DNA from: Rhineura floridana | Taxonomy: Eukaryota > Chordata > Lepidosauria > Squamata > Rhineuridae | Direction: 5' to 3' | NCBI RefSeq assembly: GCF_030035675.1 | Contig: NC_084495.1 | Span: 9,641,001-9,705,000 of the forward strand | DNA length: 64,000 nt | Part shown: one piece after another, positions 22,945 to 33,545 of the stretch | How positions within the stretch are numbered: the first letter of the stretch is position 1 | How the letters are laid out: every line of letters starts with the position of its first letter | Position numbers and translations under genes: made by a program | The notes under the pieces: generated by a model | Told to the model about the DNA's origin: nothing | The model's input: only the letters and a program-made list of their open reading frames with translations | Databases searched by the model: none

Positions 22945-23182
22945 CTTGTATATAGATGAATTATTATTGTTGTTGTTGTTATTACCCACCCTTCATCCTA
23001 AGATCCCACGGTAGGTTACAACTATTTAACATACAACATTAAAAACAACTTTACAACAGGTTACAATCACAAAAGTAGGGTGGGTCCCAGGAGTGTAGTC
23101 ATCTGGTGTTGATTTGTGTGTGTCTTAGACCCTTTATTTTATGGGGAGCAGGGTCCCAGCCGGGTCCCTATGTCTCAAGTGT

Positions 23183-25462
23183 AATGTAATGTAATGAATT
23201 GTTATTACGGTCAATGACCAGTACAAAATCATCAGCAACAATTAAAACTGTTTTTAAAACTATTTAAAATCGTACAACAATTGCCAGGGCCCAACTATGC
23301 AGACATTTGTCTTAACATCATACTACTTATGGTAGTAGCCATGGCACAAAAGCTTGCAACAGTATATGTAATTTGTGGATGATAATCCATTAGCAGGTAA
23401 CTGGAATAGAATAAGGAATCACGGCCTGGGATCGATTGAATAATAGGGGTTATACTGGAAGTGCGGATGTCATGATAATAGGAACAGGACAAGAGTACAT
23501 GGATTATTGTCTCAACTTCTCCCATCCCGCACAGGCGCAACTGCTCTGCGCATGGAATTCTGCGGAATCTACCCTCAAGCAGAGCTGACAGAAGCACATC
23601 AAATTGCACCATGGTAAATATTTTTCTATATCTAACATTAGGAAGGTTGCTAAGATATTGCGCAGGTGCAAAACCCCTGGTAGGGGTGGTAACGACGGGC
23701 TTAAGTGTGGTCAGTGATAAATGGGTTTGAAATTCTATATCCATTATATGTTGGGAAATAGCTGACCATGCTTTAGAATACCCTAGCATAGAGATGGTAG
23801 TAAGCGAAAAGCCAAGTGTTTCCAGTTTCCTGATCAGTAGTTTATGCCAGGACAATTGATATTTGTCAATAAGTACTAGGGGAGCTAGTCCCATGGGAAG
23901 GAACCGCAGTTTTAGCCACAGCTTTGTTTTGAGCTTCCAAATGCGTGTTTCAATGGTAGGCCGGCCGGCTTCCAGTCTTAGGGTGTTATTAGTGACACAT
24001 GGCGGTATCCCGAAGACGGACCTCAGGAACTTGGTTTGTATGGATTCAAAAGAGACTGATTTAGGAAAGATCAGCGCCTGGGAGCTGTAAAGCATTTGAG
24101 AGATGACCTTTGCTACGAAAACTTGAATAGCGGAGGGGATATATTGACCTCCCTTAGAATAGAAGAATGACAAAAGTGCCTTCGAGTTTCTCCGAGCGAT
24201 GGTAATGGCGTTCTTTATGTGGAGATGCTATGTTCTCAGGGCATGGAAGGTCACACCCAGGTATCAATATGCAGAGACCTGCTCAATTTTGAGATCATTA
24301 AGATGCCAAATGTGTTTCGTCTTTTTCTTAGTAAACACAAGCACTTTTGTCTTGGCGTGATTAATAATTAGCTGATCCTTGGCACAGTGATCCGCCAGTG
24401 CTCGAAGTACTCATCGCAATCCGATGCTTGTCAACGATAGCAATACTGCATCATCTGCATATAGTAGTATCGATAACGTTTTATTGGCGAGTCAGTGGGT
24501 GTGATGGAATCTGTGCCAGAGAGGTAACCAGGGAATTCACATAGAAATTAAATAAAGTAGGGGCTAAAACACAGCCCTGTTTGACGCCATCGTAAATAGG
24601 AATTGATTTAGTCAAGTGACCTATATTATTACATTTGACCCGCAGTCTGGTATTCTCATAAAGGGAGCGTATCAGAGCTAGAAGACGCCTGTCTATGTTA
24701 GTTGACTCGAACTTTTCCCAGAGTTTAGCTCTGGGTATAAGGTCAAAGGCACTTTTAAAATAAATAAAAGCCATGTAGAGGGATCCCCCTTTTTTAGTTG
24801 AGTATTTCTCTACAAGATGTTGTAAAACTAATATGCGATCCATAGTGGAACGTTCTGCTCTAAACCCAGCTTGTTCATTGGCCAGTATGTTCTCCTGGAC
24901 CAGCCAGCTTTGTAATTTGTCAAGCAGGTGAGAAGCATATAATTTGCTGACTATATTCAACAAACTGATTGGCCTATAGTTGGCTGGGTCTGATCGAGGG
25001 CCCTTTTTATAGATTGGAATTACCGTGGATAAACCCCCGTCTTCAGGGATTTTGGCCGTATGATCAATTGTTGTAAATAGTGCTGCTACAACAGGAGCCC
25101 ACCACTCGATATTTCGCTTAAATATTTCTGGAGGGATGTTATCAGGACTGGAAGCCTTACAATAAGGGAAGATACTTCCTTGGGAGATACCGGGGGCCAG
25201 TCACGGGAGTCGTTCAAGCAGTTCAAGGTGGGAGGATCACACTCCTGCCCCCTTGAATGAATATTATAGAAATACGACTCCCATGTTTGTACAGGAATAT
25301 GATATCCAGGGCTCGGTAGGTGTTTGGGCCAACCCCTGGCTACAAGACGCCAAAACGTGACCGCATCTTTAGTTTTTGAGGCCTGTATTAAAGTTTTCCA
25401 AAGTTGTGTCTGGGCTTGTCTCTTTTTCCTCTTAATCAGCATTTTGTAGTTTTGCTTCAGAG
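23183..25462 (-). mobile_element. Vingi/I-like LINE, 5'-truncated, 15-bp TSD
   Basis: Flanked by perfect CTATGTCTCAAGTGT (23168-23182 and 25463-25477). The minus strand encodes RT sequence in pieces: a segment at 25086-25442, then NEQAGFRAERSTMDRILVLQ, SLYMAFIYFKSAFDLI and GVKQGCVLAPTLFNFYVN (24481-24963), a YADD at 24450-24461 in another frame, and a 292-codon C-terminal frame (23295-24173). The last carries a Cys-His zinc motif (RLCGMGEVETIIHVLLSC). At least two frame breaks. The 3' tail (GGTCATTGACCGTAATAACA) is shared with 31593-31690 and 8858-8895. The C-terminal zinc motif and RT style suggest the I superfamily; Vingi is my best but tentative clade. Confidence 0.85.
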
Positions 25463-25523
25463 CTATGTCTCAAGTGTCCTACAGCATGAAAGGGGAGTGT
25501 GTTAGCCACTGAGAAGAATCTTC

Positions 25524-25715
25524 GAGCTAGATTAGTTTGTAATGTTTAACTGATGTTTTTGATGTTAGTTTTAATTGATGAATGTGGTTGTATTTATTGT
25601 ATTGTATATTGTATTTTGTTGCTGCTGTAAGTCGCCTAGAGTGTCCAAAAATTGGACAGATAGGCGACTAACAAATTAAATTTTATTATTATTATTATTT
25701 ATTATTATTATTATT
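25524..25715 (+). mobile_element. L2 3' end (192 bp) inserted in the hAT MITE
   Basis: Flanked by ATCTTC at 25518-25523 and 25716-25721. Ends CAGATAGGCGACTAACAAAT, TAAATTTTATTATT with an (ATT)n tail. Confidence 0.8.
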
Positions 25716-26141
25716 ATCTTCTAACATGCTTCCTTGTCCTTTCCTGCTGCTGGAGCCAGAGTGAAAGGAGGTGAGTCAGCCAGCAAGAAGACTCTTCCCT
25801 CGTGCTGATTGGCTTCTAGGGATGTCTGTTGTGGGGGGAGGGCTGAGGAGTGTGGAGATGATGCTGAGAGCAAGCAAGTAAGTGAGGGGGCATTGGCTGT
25901 GAGGTGGTGTGGCATGACTACCATGGAGGGACGCTGTACTTCTGATTTTGCCAGGACACTACTGGTGGGTCCTAATAATATGCATCTCAGGTGTCAAAGG
26001 CTAGGGTAAAGAGTAATACGGTTTGCTATAATTACAGTAATACACATTGGTAGCCAGTTTAGCTCTTAGTTGAGCTATCATTGCATTTTACATGATGCCT
26101 ACAATTTGGAAGTTTGACTAGAGAATGCAGTTTGCCTAGAC

Positions 26142-26438
26142 CAGTGTTTCCCAAACTTTCTTTCCCACAGACCCCTTGAAAACTGCTGATGGTCTTGGCA
26201 GACCACTTAATGATTTTTTTGCCTGTTGTAGGAATTGTAATGCGCAGTGCTAGGCACCTTTAATTGTATTTGTGTTGCTTCCTCTAATTTCTTATATTGT
26301 ATTTTATTATGTTCAATTTATTATATGTATTTAAATATCATATTTATTTAATTACATATTCAGATTGTAGGGGTTCTTTACAGACCATGAAGTTCGCAGG
26401 CCACTGCTGGTCCATGGACCAGAGTTTGGGAACCCCTG
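26142..26438. mobile_element. hAT (Charlie-like) MITE
   Basis: The ends CAGTGTTTCCCAAACTTTC and AGAGTTTGGGAACCCCTG are inverted repeats. Flanks GCCTAGAC and GCTTAGAA agree at 6 of 8 positions. The subterminal GACCCCTTGAAAACTG and TGGTCCATGGACCAG are typical of the group. Confidence 0.8.
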
Positions 26439-26654
26439 GCTTAGAATATTTTTGAATATTAGTTTTAATCTGCTGGGTTTAGTTTGTTTGGTTATTTTTT
26501 GCTGGGATGCATACTTTTGTAATCTGTGGCCGCTGCTCCTTGAGTGTAAAAACTGTGTTTTTGAAATGTATCCTTGATTTTGTAAGCTGGTCTGAGAGAG
26601 CATTGGCCAATAGGACAGCCTAGAAATCTTTCAAATAAAGAAATTATGATGTGA

Positions 26655-26820
26655 ATTCTGTATTTATTTATTTAGAACATTTGCACCCCACTCTTCAACT
26701 GGAAAGTTCCCAGAATAGCTTACATGCATTCAATTAAAATATGACAGTTCCCATCCACAGGCTTACAATCTGAAAGACAAGGCGCAAAAGGAAAAAGAGA
26801 AGAGAAGGGAAGAGGAAAAA
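26655..26820 (-). mobile_element. LINE 3' end, L2-like (antisense)
   Basis: A TATTTATTTATTTAGAACAT start, then CACCCCACTCTTCAACTGGA and ATCCACAGGCTTACAATCTG. Confidence 0.6.
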
Positions 26821-27914
26821 ACAAGCTCAAATAGTTACCTGTCTTCTGTAATGAACAGAGATATTTAAGGCTCAATCCCATTTCGTTCCAGCTGCCCCAT
26901 CTTACCAGGATAGATCTTATCTTTTTGGTACTGCTCTCCCTGGAAAATCCCTGTCCCCCTCGTCCCCCTTTTTTTGTTTACAGGGGGAGAATACATGTTG
27001 ACTCTCAAACATGCTTTGGGGAAATGGGGTGTCTTTTGAAAAATTCTGTCTAATGTGCACAAATTTCACTCCAACATTCAAATTTCAGCCCCTTCCCTGA
27101 GTCCCTATAAGTATTGGGGGGGGGAGTGGGGGGAACACATCTTGATTCTCAAACATGAATATGCCAATGTCACAAAGTCTCGGTGTACTCTTTTCTGTTT
27201 ATTCCCAAAAAAACTGTTACTGGGAGAGCAATTCAATGCTCATATTAGGGCAGCTGGAGAACTTTAGGATTTGCAGACCGTTCTTGTTGCAGAGGGCACT
27301 GGGATATCCATGTCTCTGACAAGTTGTGCCTTGTGTGTGGATATAGGATTGGAGAATGCCCTGGAGGCAGTTCCCTGTTGCCATACATGGCTTGGCTCCA
27401 TTTGCGCAGGGCTGATGTGGGGGCGCTCTCAGCTTGGCTGCTACGTTCTCTGTGTCTGCAGAGTTGTCATTTTCTTCTCAGTTTGACTGCTGGGAGTGCC
27501 CAGGATTCTAACCACCTGATGGGTTAAGTCAGAACCATAGGATTGCCCAACTGGCTTCCAGACAACTGGTTTCCTGAGCATTCATCTTGACTTCTTTGCA
27601 CAAAGTTTGCAGGCAGGTTATACAGTGGCCACTGTTTATAATTCCAGTCTGTGTTTGTATTTACAATATTTACTTACCACTTTTCAACACAATGTTTTCA
27701 AATAGTTACGAGACATTCCAAAACCACCTGAATTCTAAAGTTTCTGCTACGGTTTCATTGGTACTGTTCCTTGAGTCTTGCAGGCCCTATTGGGCAGAGG
27801 ACATCCGCAACTCCTGGGTTTTAGAACTTTTGGTGGAGAAAGCACTGTTGAAAGCACTGGGGAAGCACAGCGATTTAAAAAGCGCTCTCCCCAACTTCCT
27901 TGTTGTTGCCTTGC
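26821..27914. other. Unassigned stretch
   Basis: Contains two copies, about 144 bp apart, of a block around GACTCTCAAACATG (27000) and GATTCTCAAACATG (27144), and a G-run at 27116-27133. Open frames (largest 147 codons at 27587-28030) show no family resemblance. Confidence 0.4.
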
Positions 27915-28100
27915 CAGACCCACAGCAGTCTAATAGCCTCCCCGTTCATGCTGAATGGCTCCTAGGGACGTCTGTTATAGTGGAGTGCAGACGAAGACAA
28001 CACAGAGAGCAAGGGGGTGAGGGAAAGTAGAAAGGGGGCGTGGCTGTGAGGGGGCATGGCATGATCACTTCTGAATTTACCATTTACTGTGTATGACCTC
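27915..28100 (-). mobile_element. hAT MITE family A2, fragment
   Basis: CCCGTTCATGCTGAATGGCT, CCTAGGGACGTCTGTTATAG, then GGGGGCGTGGCTGTGAGGGG and CACTTCTGAATTTACCA, collinear with 25800-25964. Confidence 0.75.
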
Positions 28101-29226
28101 CATGCAAGCAGATCAGAATGAATGCTTGGTAAAGACCAGGCATGTTTGAATCTCTGTGTAAGCTTGTAATGAATCAGAACGAATGCTCAATAAATAGGCC
28201 ATCTGAAGGAGTACCTACATGAATGCATAGCATCTATAACCAAGGGGTGGCTTCGAGAGCTCTGAGGGGTCCTTGGTCAATTGCTTTCCATGGCACCTCT
28301 CTACATTGCTATCTCCCCTGACTTTGGGCTTGCCTGGCAATAGTGACGGGCAGCTACAGACTACCATTTCAGATTTCCCACACTGCCCTGAAGCTTAAAT
28401 CAGAAATATAAAATGATGACTCAAAGTTGCTTACCGCTGGCACTGGGGGACTTGGGGCAGGCCCCACCAGGGTTTCTGTGGTCCCGGCAGGTGTGCAAAG
28501 GTGTCAGGCTTGGTATAACCAACTGTGCAATAAGTATAACCAGATCCACTGAATTCTGCTACATTGTCCAAGGAAACCTTTATGGCCAGTTTCACGTTCA
28601 GTGGCAGACCATTGCATGACAAGGGAACAGAATCTATAGCACGCAAGGAAATGCCTTCTGCAGTGTACAGTGATAACTGGTGTGAGAATAGGTGTCCTTG
28701 TGGTACATTTGTGTGCAGTCTTGCTGCCATGGAACCAAGTTAGTGACATTCTCATTGGTTTCAGGAGACCACTTTAAAAAAAGCAACTGGGTCAGCTTAG
28801 AGCTGTAGGTGTGGACGATTCAGAGGACACCTCTGATTTAGTGAGAGGAATTGCATGTGATTGCTTTGAGGGGGTTGAAGGATGTTAGCTGCAGTGGGCC
28901 AGTGAGTCTCCTCCGGTTGCTAAGACACTGAGGGAGCGAGAGCTGGCAGGCTGAGGAGCCATGGGGAGAGAAGGGGAGCTAAGATTCCACAGAGCATGCT
29001 CAAGAGGTGAGCAATGGCATGGGCCTTGCCCGCCTTCTGTAGACATCATCCTAATGTTCTTACTCATTTATTTATTCATTTTGCCCAAGATCATATTTGC
29101 AGGCTGGAATTGCTTTGTTTTTAAAATGGTTTTCTTCAGTTCCCCATTTCATCAGTGAATGGAATACGACTCAGGCAGCTGCAATCTGCAGCCCACTTAA
29201 ACGGGCATCCACCAAGGCCAGCCAGC
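28101..29226. other. Mostly unassigned, with a possible exon-like site at 28914-29007
   Basis: 28914-29007 has GGTTGCTAAGACACTGAGGG (X-box-like), then GAGGAGCCATGGGGAGAG (good Kozak context) and a donor-like CTCAAGAG|GTGAGC at 29007/29008. The 15-codon frame MGREGELRFHRACSR is not recognised. No other gene signal was found. Confidence 0.25.
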
Positions 29227-29430
29227 TCAACAGGAACACAGGAAGCTGCCTTATGGCAAGTCAGAGCATTGGTCATCCAACTCACTGTTGCCAACATTTA
29301 AGGGCAGCGTCTCTCCAGGGTTTCAGACAGGAGGACATTCCCAGTATTGCCTGGAGATGCTGGAGATTGAACCTGGGACCTTCTGGGTGCAAAGGAGGAG
29401 CTCCAGCACTGGCCTACGAGCCTTCCCTCT
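29227..29430 (-). mobile_element. tRNA-derived SINE, family A (antisense)
   Basis: GGAAGCTGCCTTATGGCAAG ... GGAGATTGAACCTGGGACCT (inverted B box) ... CACTGGCCTACGAG (inverted A-box region). Confidence 0.8.
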
Positions 29431-29584
29431 TTAGCTGTCTTTTCACACAACGACAAGCCAAAAACTATGGCTTAATAAATCATATTGTGTTCCCACTACG
29501 TTTACCCTTTCCCTGGCACAAGCAAGTACACAAACTAGGGTGACATGTAAATCCAGAATCGTACTTTGTTTCTCCCTCACAGGC

Positions 29585-29765
29585 CAGGATCACCGGCCAA
29601 TGGTCGAGCACCTGCTTAGCATGCCAGTGGCCCCAGTTTCAATCCCTGGCATGTCCAAGTAGAGCTGGAAAAAGAGTCCCTGTCTGCAACCCTGATTGCA
29701 ACCAGTCTGATTGGCAGGGATAGATGGACTGATACAGTACAAGGCAGCTTCCTGTCTTCCTGTGG
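29585..29765 (+). mobile_element. tRNA-derived SINE, family A (sense)
   Basis: GGCCAATGGTCGAGCACCTG head, CCAGTTTCAATCCCTGGCAT B box and ACAGTACAAGGCAGCTTCCT end. Tandem with the next SINE. Confidence 0.75.
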
Positions 29766-29772
29766 CTTTATG

Positions 29773-30325
29773 GGAAAGGGCCATAGCTCAGTGGCAGACG
29801 GTAGTGTAGTGGCACATTCAGAAGTGCAGGGTCCCTTCATGATTGTCACAGCCACGCCCCTCCCCCTTTTTTGCTGTGCTGGGTTGAGAATAAGATCCTT
29901 GTTAATGCCTTCCCACACAACAACAGAATCCTTGGGAGCCAATGAGCATGAAAGAGGAGGGTGTTAGCTACTGAGAAGAGTCTTCTCAGTGGCCAAATCA
30001 CCTCCTTTCAGTCTGATTGGCTTCAATCAGCAGGAAAGGACAAGGAAGCATGTTAGAAGACTCTTCTCAGTGGCTACTACACTCCCCTTTCATGCTGATT
30101 GGCTTGTTGCATGCTGGAGACATAGGGAACCTGTTCCCAAAAAAGTAAAGGGTCTAAGACCCCCGAAGACCCTGGACAGAGCGCCTGCTTTGCATGCAGA
30201 ATGTCCCAGGTTCAGTCCTCGGCACCTCCAGGCAGGGCTAGGAATATTCCATGTCTGTAACCCTAGAGAGCTGCTGCCAGTCATTATATACAGACAATAC
30301 TGACCTAGATGGACCAGTGGTCTGT
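29773..30325 (+). mobile_element. tRNA-derived SINE, family A, split by an hAT MITE
   Basis: The head GGGCCATAGCTCAGTGGCAG (29778-29797) is separated from the rest (CAGAGCGCCTGCTTTGCATG, then GACCTAGATGGACCAGTGGT) by the MITE at 29799-30174. The two parts follow the order of an uninterrupted family A copy. Confidence 0.8.
29799..30174 (+). mobile_element. hAT MITE family A2 (sense)
   Basis: Starts GGTAGTGTAGTGGCACATTC, AGAAGTGCAGGGTCCC. Contains the paired GAAGAGTCTTCTCAGTGGCC and AGAAGACTCTTCTCAGTGGC blocks, and ends GGTCTAAGACCCCCGAAGAC. The right terminus is worn. Inserted in a SINE. Confidence 0.85.
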
Positions 30326-30518
30326 ATAAAACACAATCAGCAATAAGACCCACAAATATGAAAATATACTTGTAATGTGCTTCAAAGAACAAACACATAA
30401 AAATAAGGCAGTAAGCAATAATTCTATGGGGGGAAAATGTTACAGATCTGCTTTGACCATTAAATCTTTTCCAGATGTCGCCCAATCAGTCCTAAGTCCT
30501 TGGGAAAGGTTTTCTAAC

Positions 30519-30646
30519 CCACACTTGGGTCCCCAGATGTTGTTGGGCTACAACTCCTATCATCCCCAGACAGCACGGTCAATGGTCAGGGATGATGGGA
30601 GTTGTAGCCCATCAACATCTGGGGACCCAAGGTTGAAGAACAGTGC
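30519..30646. mobile_element. Foldback hAT MITE, family B
   Basis: The arms CTTGGGTCCCCAGATGTTGT, TGGGCTACAACTCC and GGAGTTGTAGCCCATCAACA, TCTGGGGACCCAAG are near-perfect inverted repeats. Confidence 0.9.
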
Positions 30647-30854
30647 AAATCTAACCAATCTTCATTGGGAAAGGTGGGCAAATAATGCAAATAATTCCTC
30701 TTGTTCATCAGTAGCCAGTAAGAAGTATTTTAGCTGAGCAGTTTTCTTTTTGTTGAGTGGCTGCTCTTCGAAATGCAGCCTGGATTTTTCTTTGATACAA
30801 ATTAGTCATTCACCCTTTCTTCCCAGGGCAAGACACAGGGACCCTTATTGCATA

Positions 30855-30895
30855 TTGAACTGACTCAGTATAAGACAGCTCCATACGTTCCAAGC
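30855..30895 (+). repeat. SINE family A 3' end remnant
   Basis: GAACTGACTCAGTATAAGAC, AGCTCCATACGTTCC is the family's terminal sequence. Confidence 0.55.
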
Positions 30896-31592
30896 CTTGT
30901 TGTTGGCTTACAGATCCTGGTTTAGAGAGAAACAATCCACAATCCCAGTTTTGGATGTCACTCTTTACTCGCTTGTGCTGGAGGACAGGTGAAATGGGAG
31001 CAATAAGGCTGGGCAAGCCGCCTGTCGCTCATGCACAGTAGGGATCATTAAGCCGAGGTTCTTGACTTATCATTACATGCAAACATGGCCATTGACTCCA
31101 GCAAGATGAATCTAACTGGTTTGCACATCACCATGACCAACGTGCAAACTAATTGCGACAAAATAATCCAGAAAGGTCCTTGTTAGAATGTGAGATGTTT
31201 TGGTCAGCTATAGCAACTTCCTCATTTAGCTAGGTGGAAAATAATAGAAAAGGAGAAAGGGTTTTGATTTAGATTCTGTTTTAGTGGCTTAAATTGATTT
31301 CAGCACATTCTGAATGATGAGCACAACTATCACTTTCCTTTCCAGTGTGAAACTAATTGAGAAGTAGCTAACAAAAATACTATTACATTGTCTCAAGCGT
31401 AGAGATTACAATTTATTTTTTAGAAATGTTTATCTTGATCATGGTAATACCTCAGTTAACAAAAGTGCATGTGCTCCTGGACATGAGTTCTTCAACAGTC
31501 ACTTTGGTACCAGAGGTAGGAATAACATGGAAAGAACAGGGATAGGTTCCTACACTACAAAAAATAAGAGCCGTTCAACATATTTCACCAAA
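30896..31592. other. Unassigned stretch
   Basis: AT-rich, apparently single-copy within the window. No ORF, splice pair or repeat recognised. Confidence 0.5.
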
Positions 31593-31690
31593 CTTTTTAT
31601 TCAATCAATCAATCATTTATTATTACGGTCGATGACCAGCACTATAAAACGTGTTATTCGAAACTAACAATATGCATGTCTGAAATGAAA
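31593..31690 (-). mobile_element. Vingi/I-like LINE 3' terminus (antisense)
   Basis: A TCAATCAATCAATCATTTAT tail, then TATTACGGTCGATGACCAGC, matching the end of the 23183-25462 element. Confidence 0.75.
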
Positions 31691-31878
31691 CAACCAGGTC
31701 AAGAAAGCTTTGCATGCAGACCACTTGAAGGCTTCTTCCAAAATGCATCCAGGGATGCCTGCCTTGCCTTTTTTCTTTTATCATGTAGCATCTTGCTATA
31801 GCAACCTAAAGCTTTGAGCACAGTTCTCCTCTCCATACACTCAAGCAGGCAGGCAAGGGGCAGCCACCCACCCCCATG

Positions 31879-31902
31879 CTCTCTCTCTCTCTCTCTCTCT
31901 CT
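31879..31902. repeat. (CT)n microsatellite
   Basis: Twelve CT units. Confidence 0.95.
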
Positions 31903-31934
31903 GCCATCCTCCCCTACACTCGAGCAGACATGTC

Positions 31935-31980
31935 TGCAGTAAACAGTGCTTCCAGGGCACCCAAAGCACTGTTTACTGCA
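31935..31980. repeat. Perfect 17-bp stem hairpin
   Basis: TGCAGTAAACAGTGCTT and AAGCACTGTTTACTGCA are exact inverted repeats with a 12-nt loop. Confidence 0.9.
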
Positions 31981-32196
31981 GAGGCTGCTGTGCCACCTGG
32001 CAAGGAGCACCATTCCAGCCATGTGTGAGAGAGCTGCCCTCAGCAGCCACAAACCAATAGAGAAGGAGCCACATTCTGTGTCAGAGTGTGTGCCCTCCCA
32101 CAGCCCAACAAGACTTTGTTCAAAGGAGCTACTTTTTTGGAGGATTTGTTATTGATTAATAAGGATTAATGATCAGCAGAGGTTCTGCACTTCCCA

Positions 32197-32325
32197 GCAG
32201 ATTGGGATCTCTAGATTTTGTTGGGCTCCAACTCCCTCCAGCCTCAGCGAGCATGGCCAATGGTCAGGGATGGTGGAAGCTGTAGTCCAGCAACATCTGG
32301 AGGGTCACTAGTTCCCCATCCCAGC
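32197..32325. mobile_element. Foldback hAT MITE, family B
   Basis: GGGATCTCTAGATTTTGTTG, GGCTCCAACTCCC ... GGCCAATGGTCAGGGATGGT ... AACATCTGGAGGGTCACTAG, TTCCCCATCC. Confidence 0.75.
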
Positions 32326-33055
32326 TGTAGATAAGTTCAATGAGTTTTGACAGCTATTATTTTTAAAAATTAGCATTGATGGCTGACGGCTGCTGACCTA
32401 GAACTCACACCACATTTTGGGGGTTGAGGCTGAAGAAGCCATTGAGAGCAACAGTGAGGTTAACAAAAATGAGTGTTGCAAGGAAATAAAAGAGAATGTA
32501 GGAAGGGACTCCAAATGGGTGCATCAGGTGGGGATGGGGGCGGGAAACTGATGATGTTTTATAGATTAGCAGGGTCAGAATATTTGCTTTCTTGTTCATG
32601 CTCAATGGATATATTTTTGAATATAGCAAAGTGTGTACATTCAGTATGATGGAGTTAAGTTAGTGATAGATCTCTCTCTCTCTGTCTCTCTCTCTCTCTC
32701 ATATAACATTTAAGAAAACAATTAATAAATATGAAGTAATTGAGACATACTTTCCATAAGGTGAAAGAAGGATCATGGAACAGCTGAGTCACTTTACTTT
32801 TTAAAGGGCAAATCAATATGAGATAAGAGAAATAAAATGACTCACCATAATATTCCTTTAATAAACTATGGGGCCTATGGGAGCGTGGATCACATCAATA
32901 AGTCCAACCGGCTTTCTGGAAGTGCCTCTGTGTCTCAGGGCTGGATTTTGTTTTGTTTTGTTGGTACATTTGTTTCATCTCATTTCAGTTTAACTCTTGT
33001 ATCATTTTGTAGACTGCTTTGAGACCTACAACTGAGCAGCAAGACGACTCAGATA
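32326..33055. other. Unassigned stretch with a (TC)n tract
   Basis: (TC)n at 32671-32701. The rest is AT-rich, without a recognised gene or element. Confidence 0.5.
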
Positions 33056-33063
33056 CAATCTAT

Positions 33064-33179
33064 CAGAGCTTGGAAAAGTTACTTTTTTGAACTACAACTC
33101 CCATCAGCCCCAGCCAGCATGGCCACTGGATTGGGCTGATGGGAGTTGTAGTTCAAAAAAGTAACTTTTCCAAGCTCTG
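33064..33179. mobile_element. Intact foldback hAT MITE with perfect arms and TSD
   Basis: 47-bp terminal inverted repeats without a mismatch (CAGAGCTTGGAAAAGTTACT ... AGTAACTTTTCCAAGCTCTG) around a 22-bp loop, flanked by CAATCTAT at 33056-33063 and 33180-33187. Confidence 0.95.
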
Positions 33180-33382
33180 CAATCTATGCATATGCTGCAG
33201 TGAATGCTCTAAAACTAGGGAATACAGTCCCAGATGACTTTGTGAACTCCTGAAAATTTATCTTTTGCTATGCATTGAATTATAGGGGTGGGGGAAAGTG
33301 CCTTGATATTGGATGGCCTACATAACACTGCAAGATGTGATTCTGCAAAAAGTGCAAATGTGTTCTTGTACAATGTATTTTG

Positions 33383-33545
33383 AGCATTTGTTTTTTCAAT
33401 GGTTTTTATTGTTTCTTTCAGAGTATAAACAAATATCAATGACAAAACAACAGACAAAACAACACAGAGGAGTATCCGAAACTGCAGAGGAACCATATCA
33501 GTCAGGACCAGCGAACATCATATCCAGTTTTTATCAACCAAGGCA
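33383..33545 (-). mobile_element. Possible L1-like LINE 3' end (antisense)
   Basis: TTTTTTCAATGGTTTTTATT, GTTTCTTTCAGAGTATAAAC resembles the inverted poly(A)/3' UTR of squamate L1s. Short and uncertain. Confidence 0.3.

Larger units (their letters stand above)
23088..25964 (-). mobile_element. hAT MITE family A2, exact 8-bp TSD, itself interrupted twice
   Basis: The ends are CAGGAGTGTAGTCATCTGG and CACTACTG. It is flanked by GTGGGTCC at 23080-23087 and at 25965-25972. The MITE pieces are 23088-23182, 25463-25523 and 25716-25964. They align in order with the other family members (for example the GAAAGGGGAGTGTGTTAGCC and GTCTGTTGTGG blocks). Confidence 0.9.
22945..26110 (-). mobile_element. 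L2 3'-end fragment hosting a three-level insertion nest
   Basis: The host pieces are 22945-23087 (CCACCCTTCATCCTAAGATC to GTAGGGTGGGTCC) and 25965-26110 (TAATAATATGCATCTCAGGT, GTCAAAGGCTAGGG). Joined, they follow the same order as the intact L2 tail at 17540-17650. The interruption is the hAT MITE 23088-25964. Confidence 0.85.
31699..32052 (-). pseudogene. Minus-strand ORF, possible pogo/Tigger-like relic
   Basis: A 117-codon frame whose C-terminal part, DKRKKARQASLDAFWKKPSS, resembles the RQ-(A/S)-LD-x-FxKKP tail found in some jerky/Tigger transposases. The middle is disturbed by a (CT)n tract that reads as RERERE. Weak evidence; it could be chance. Confidence 0.25.
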
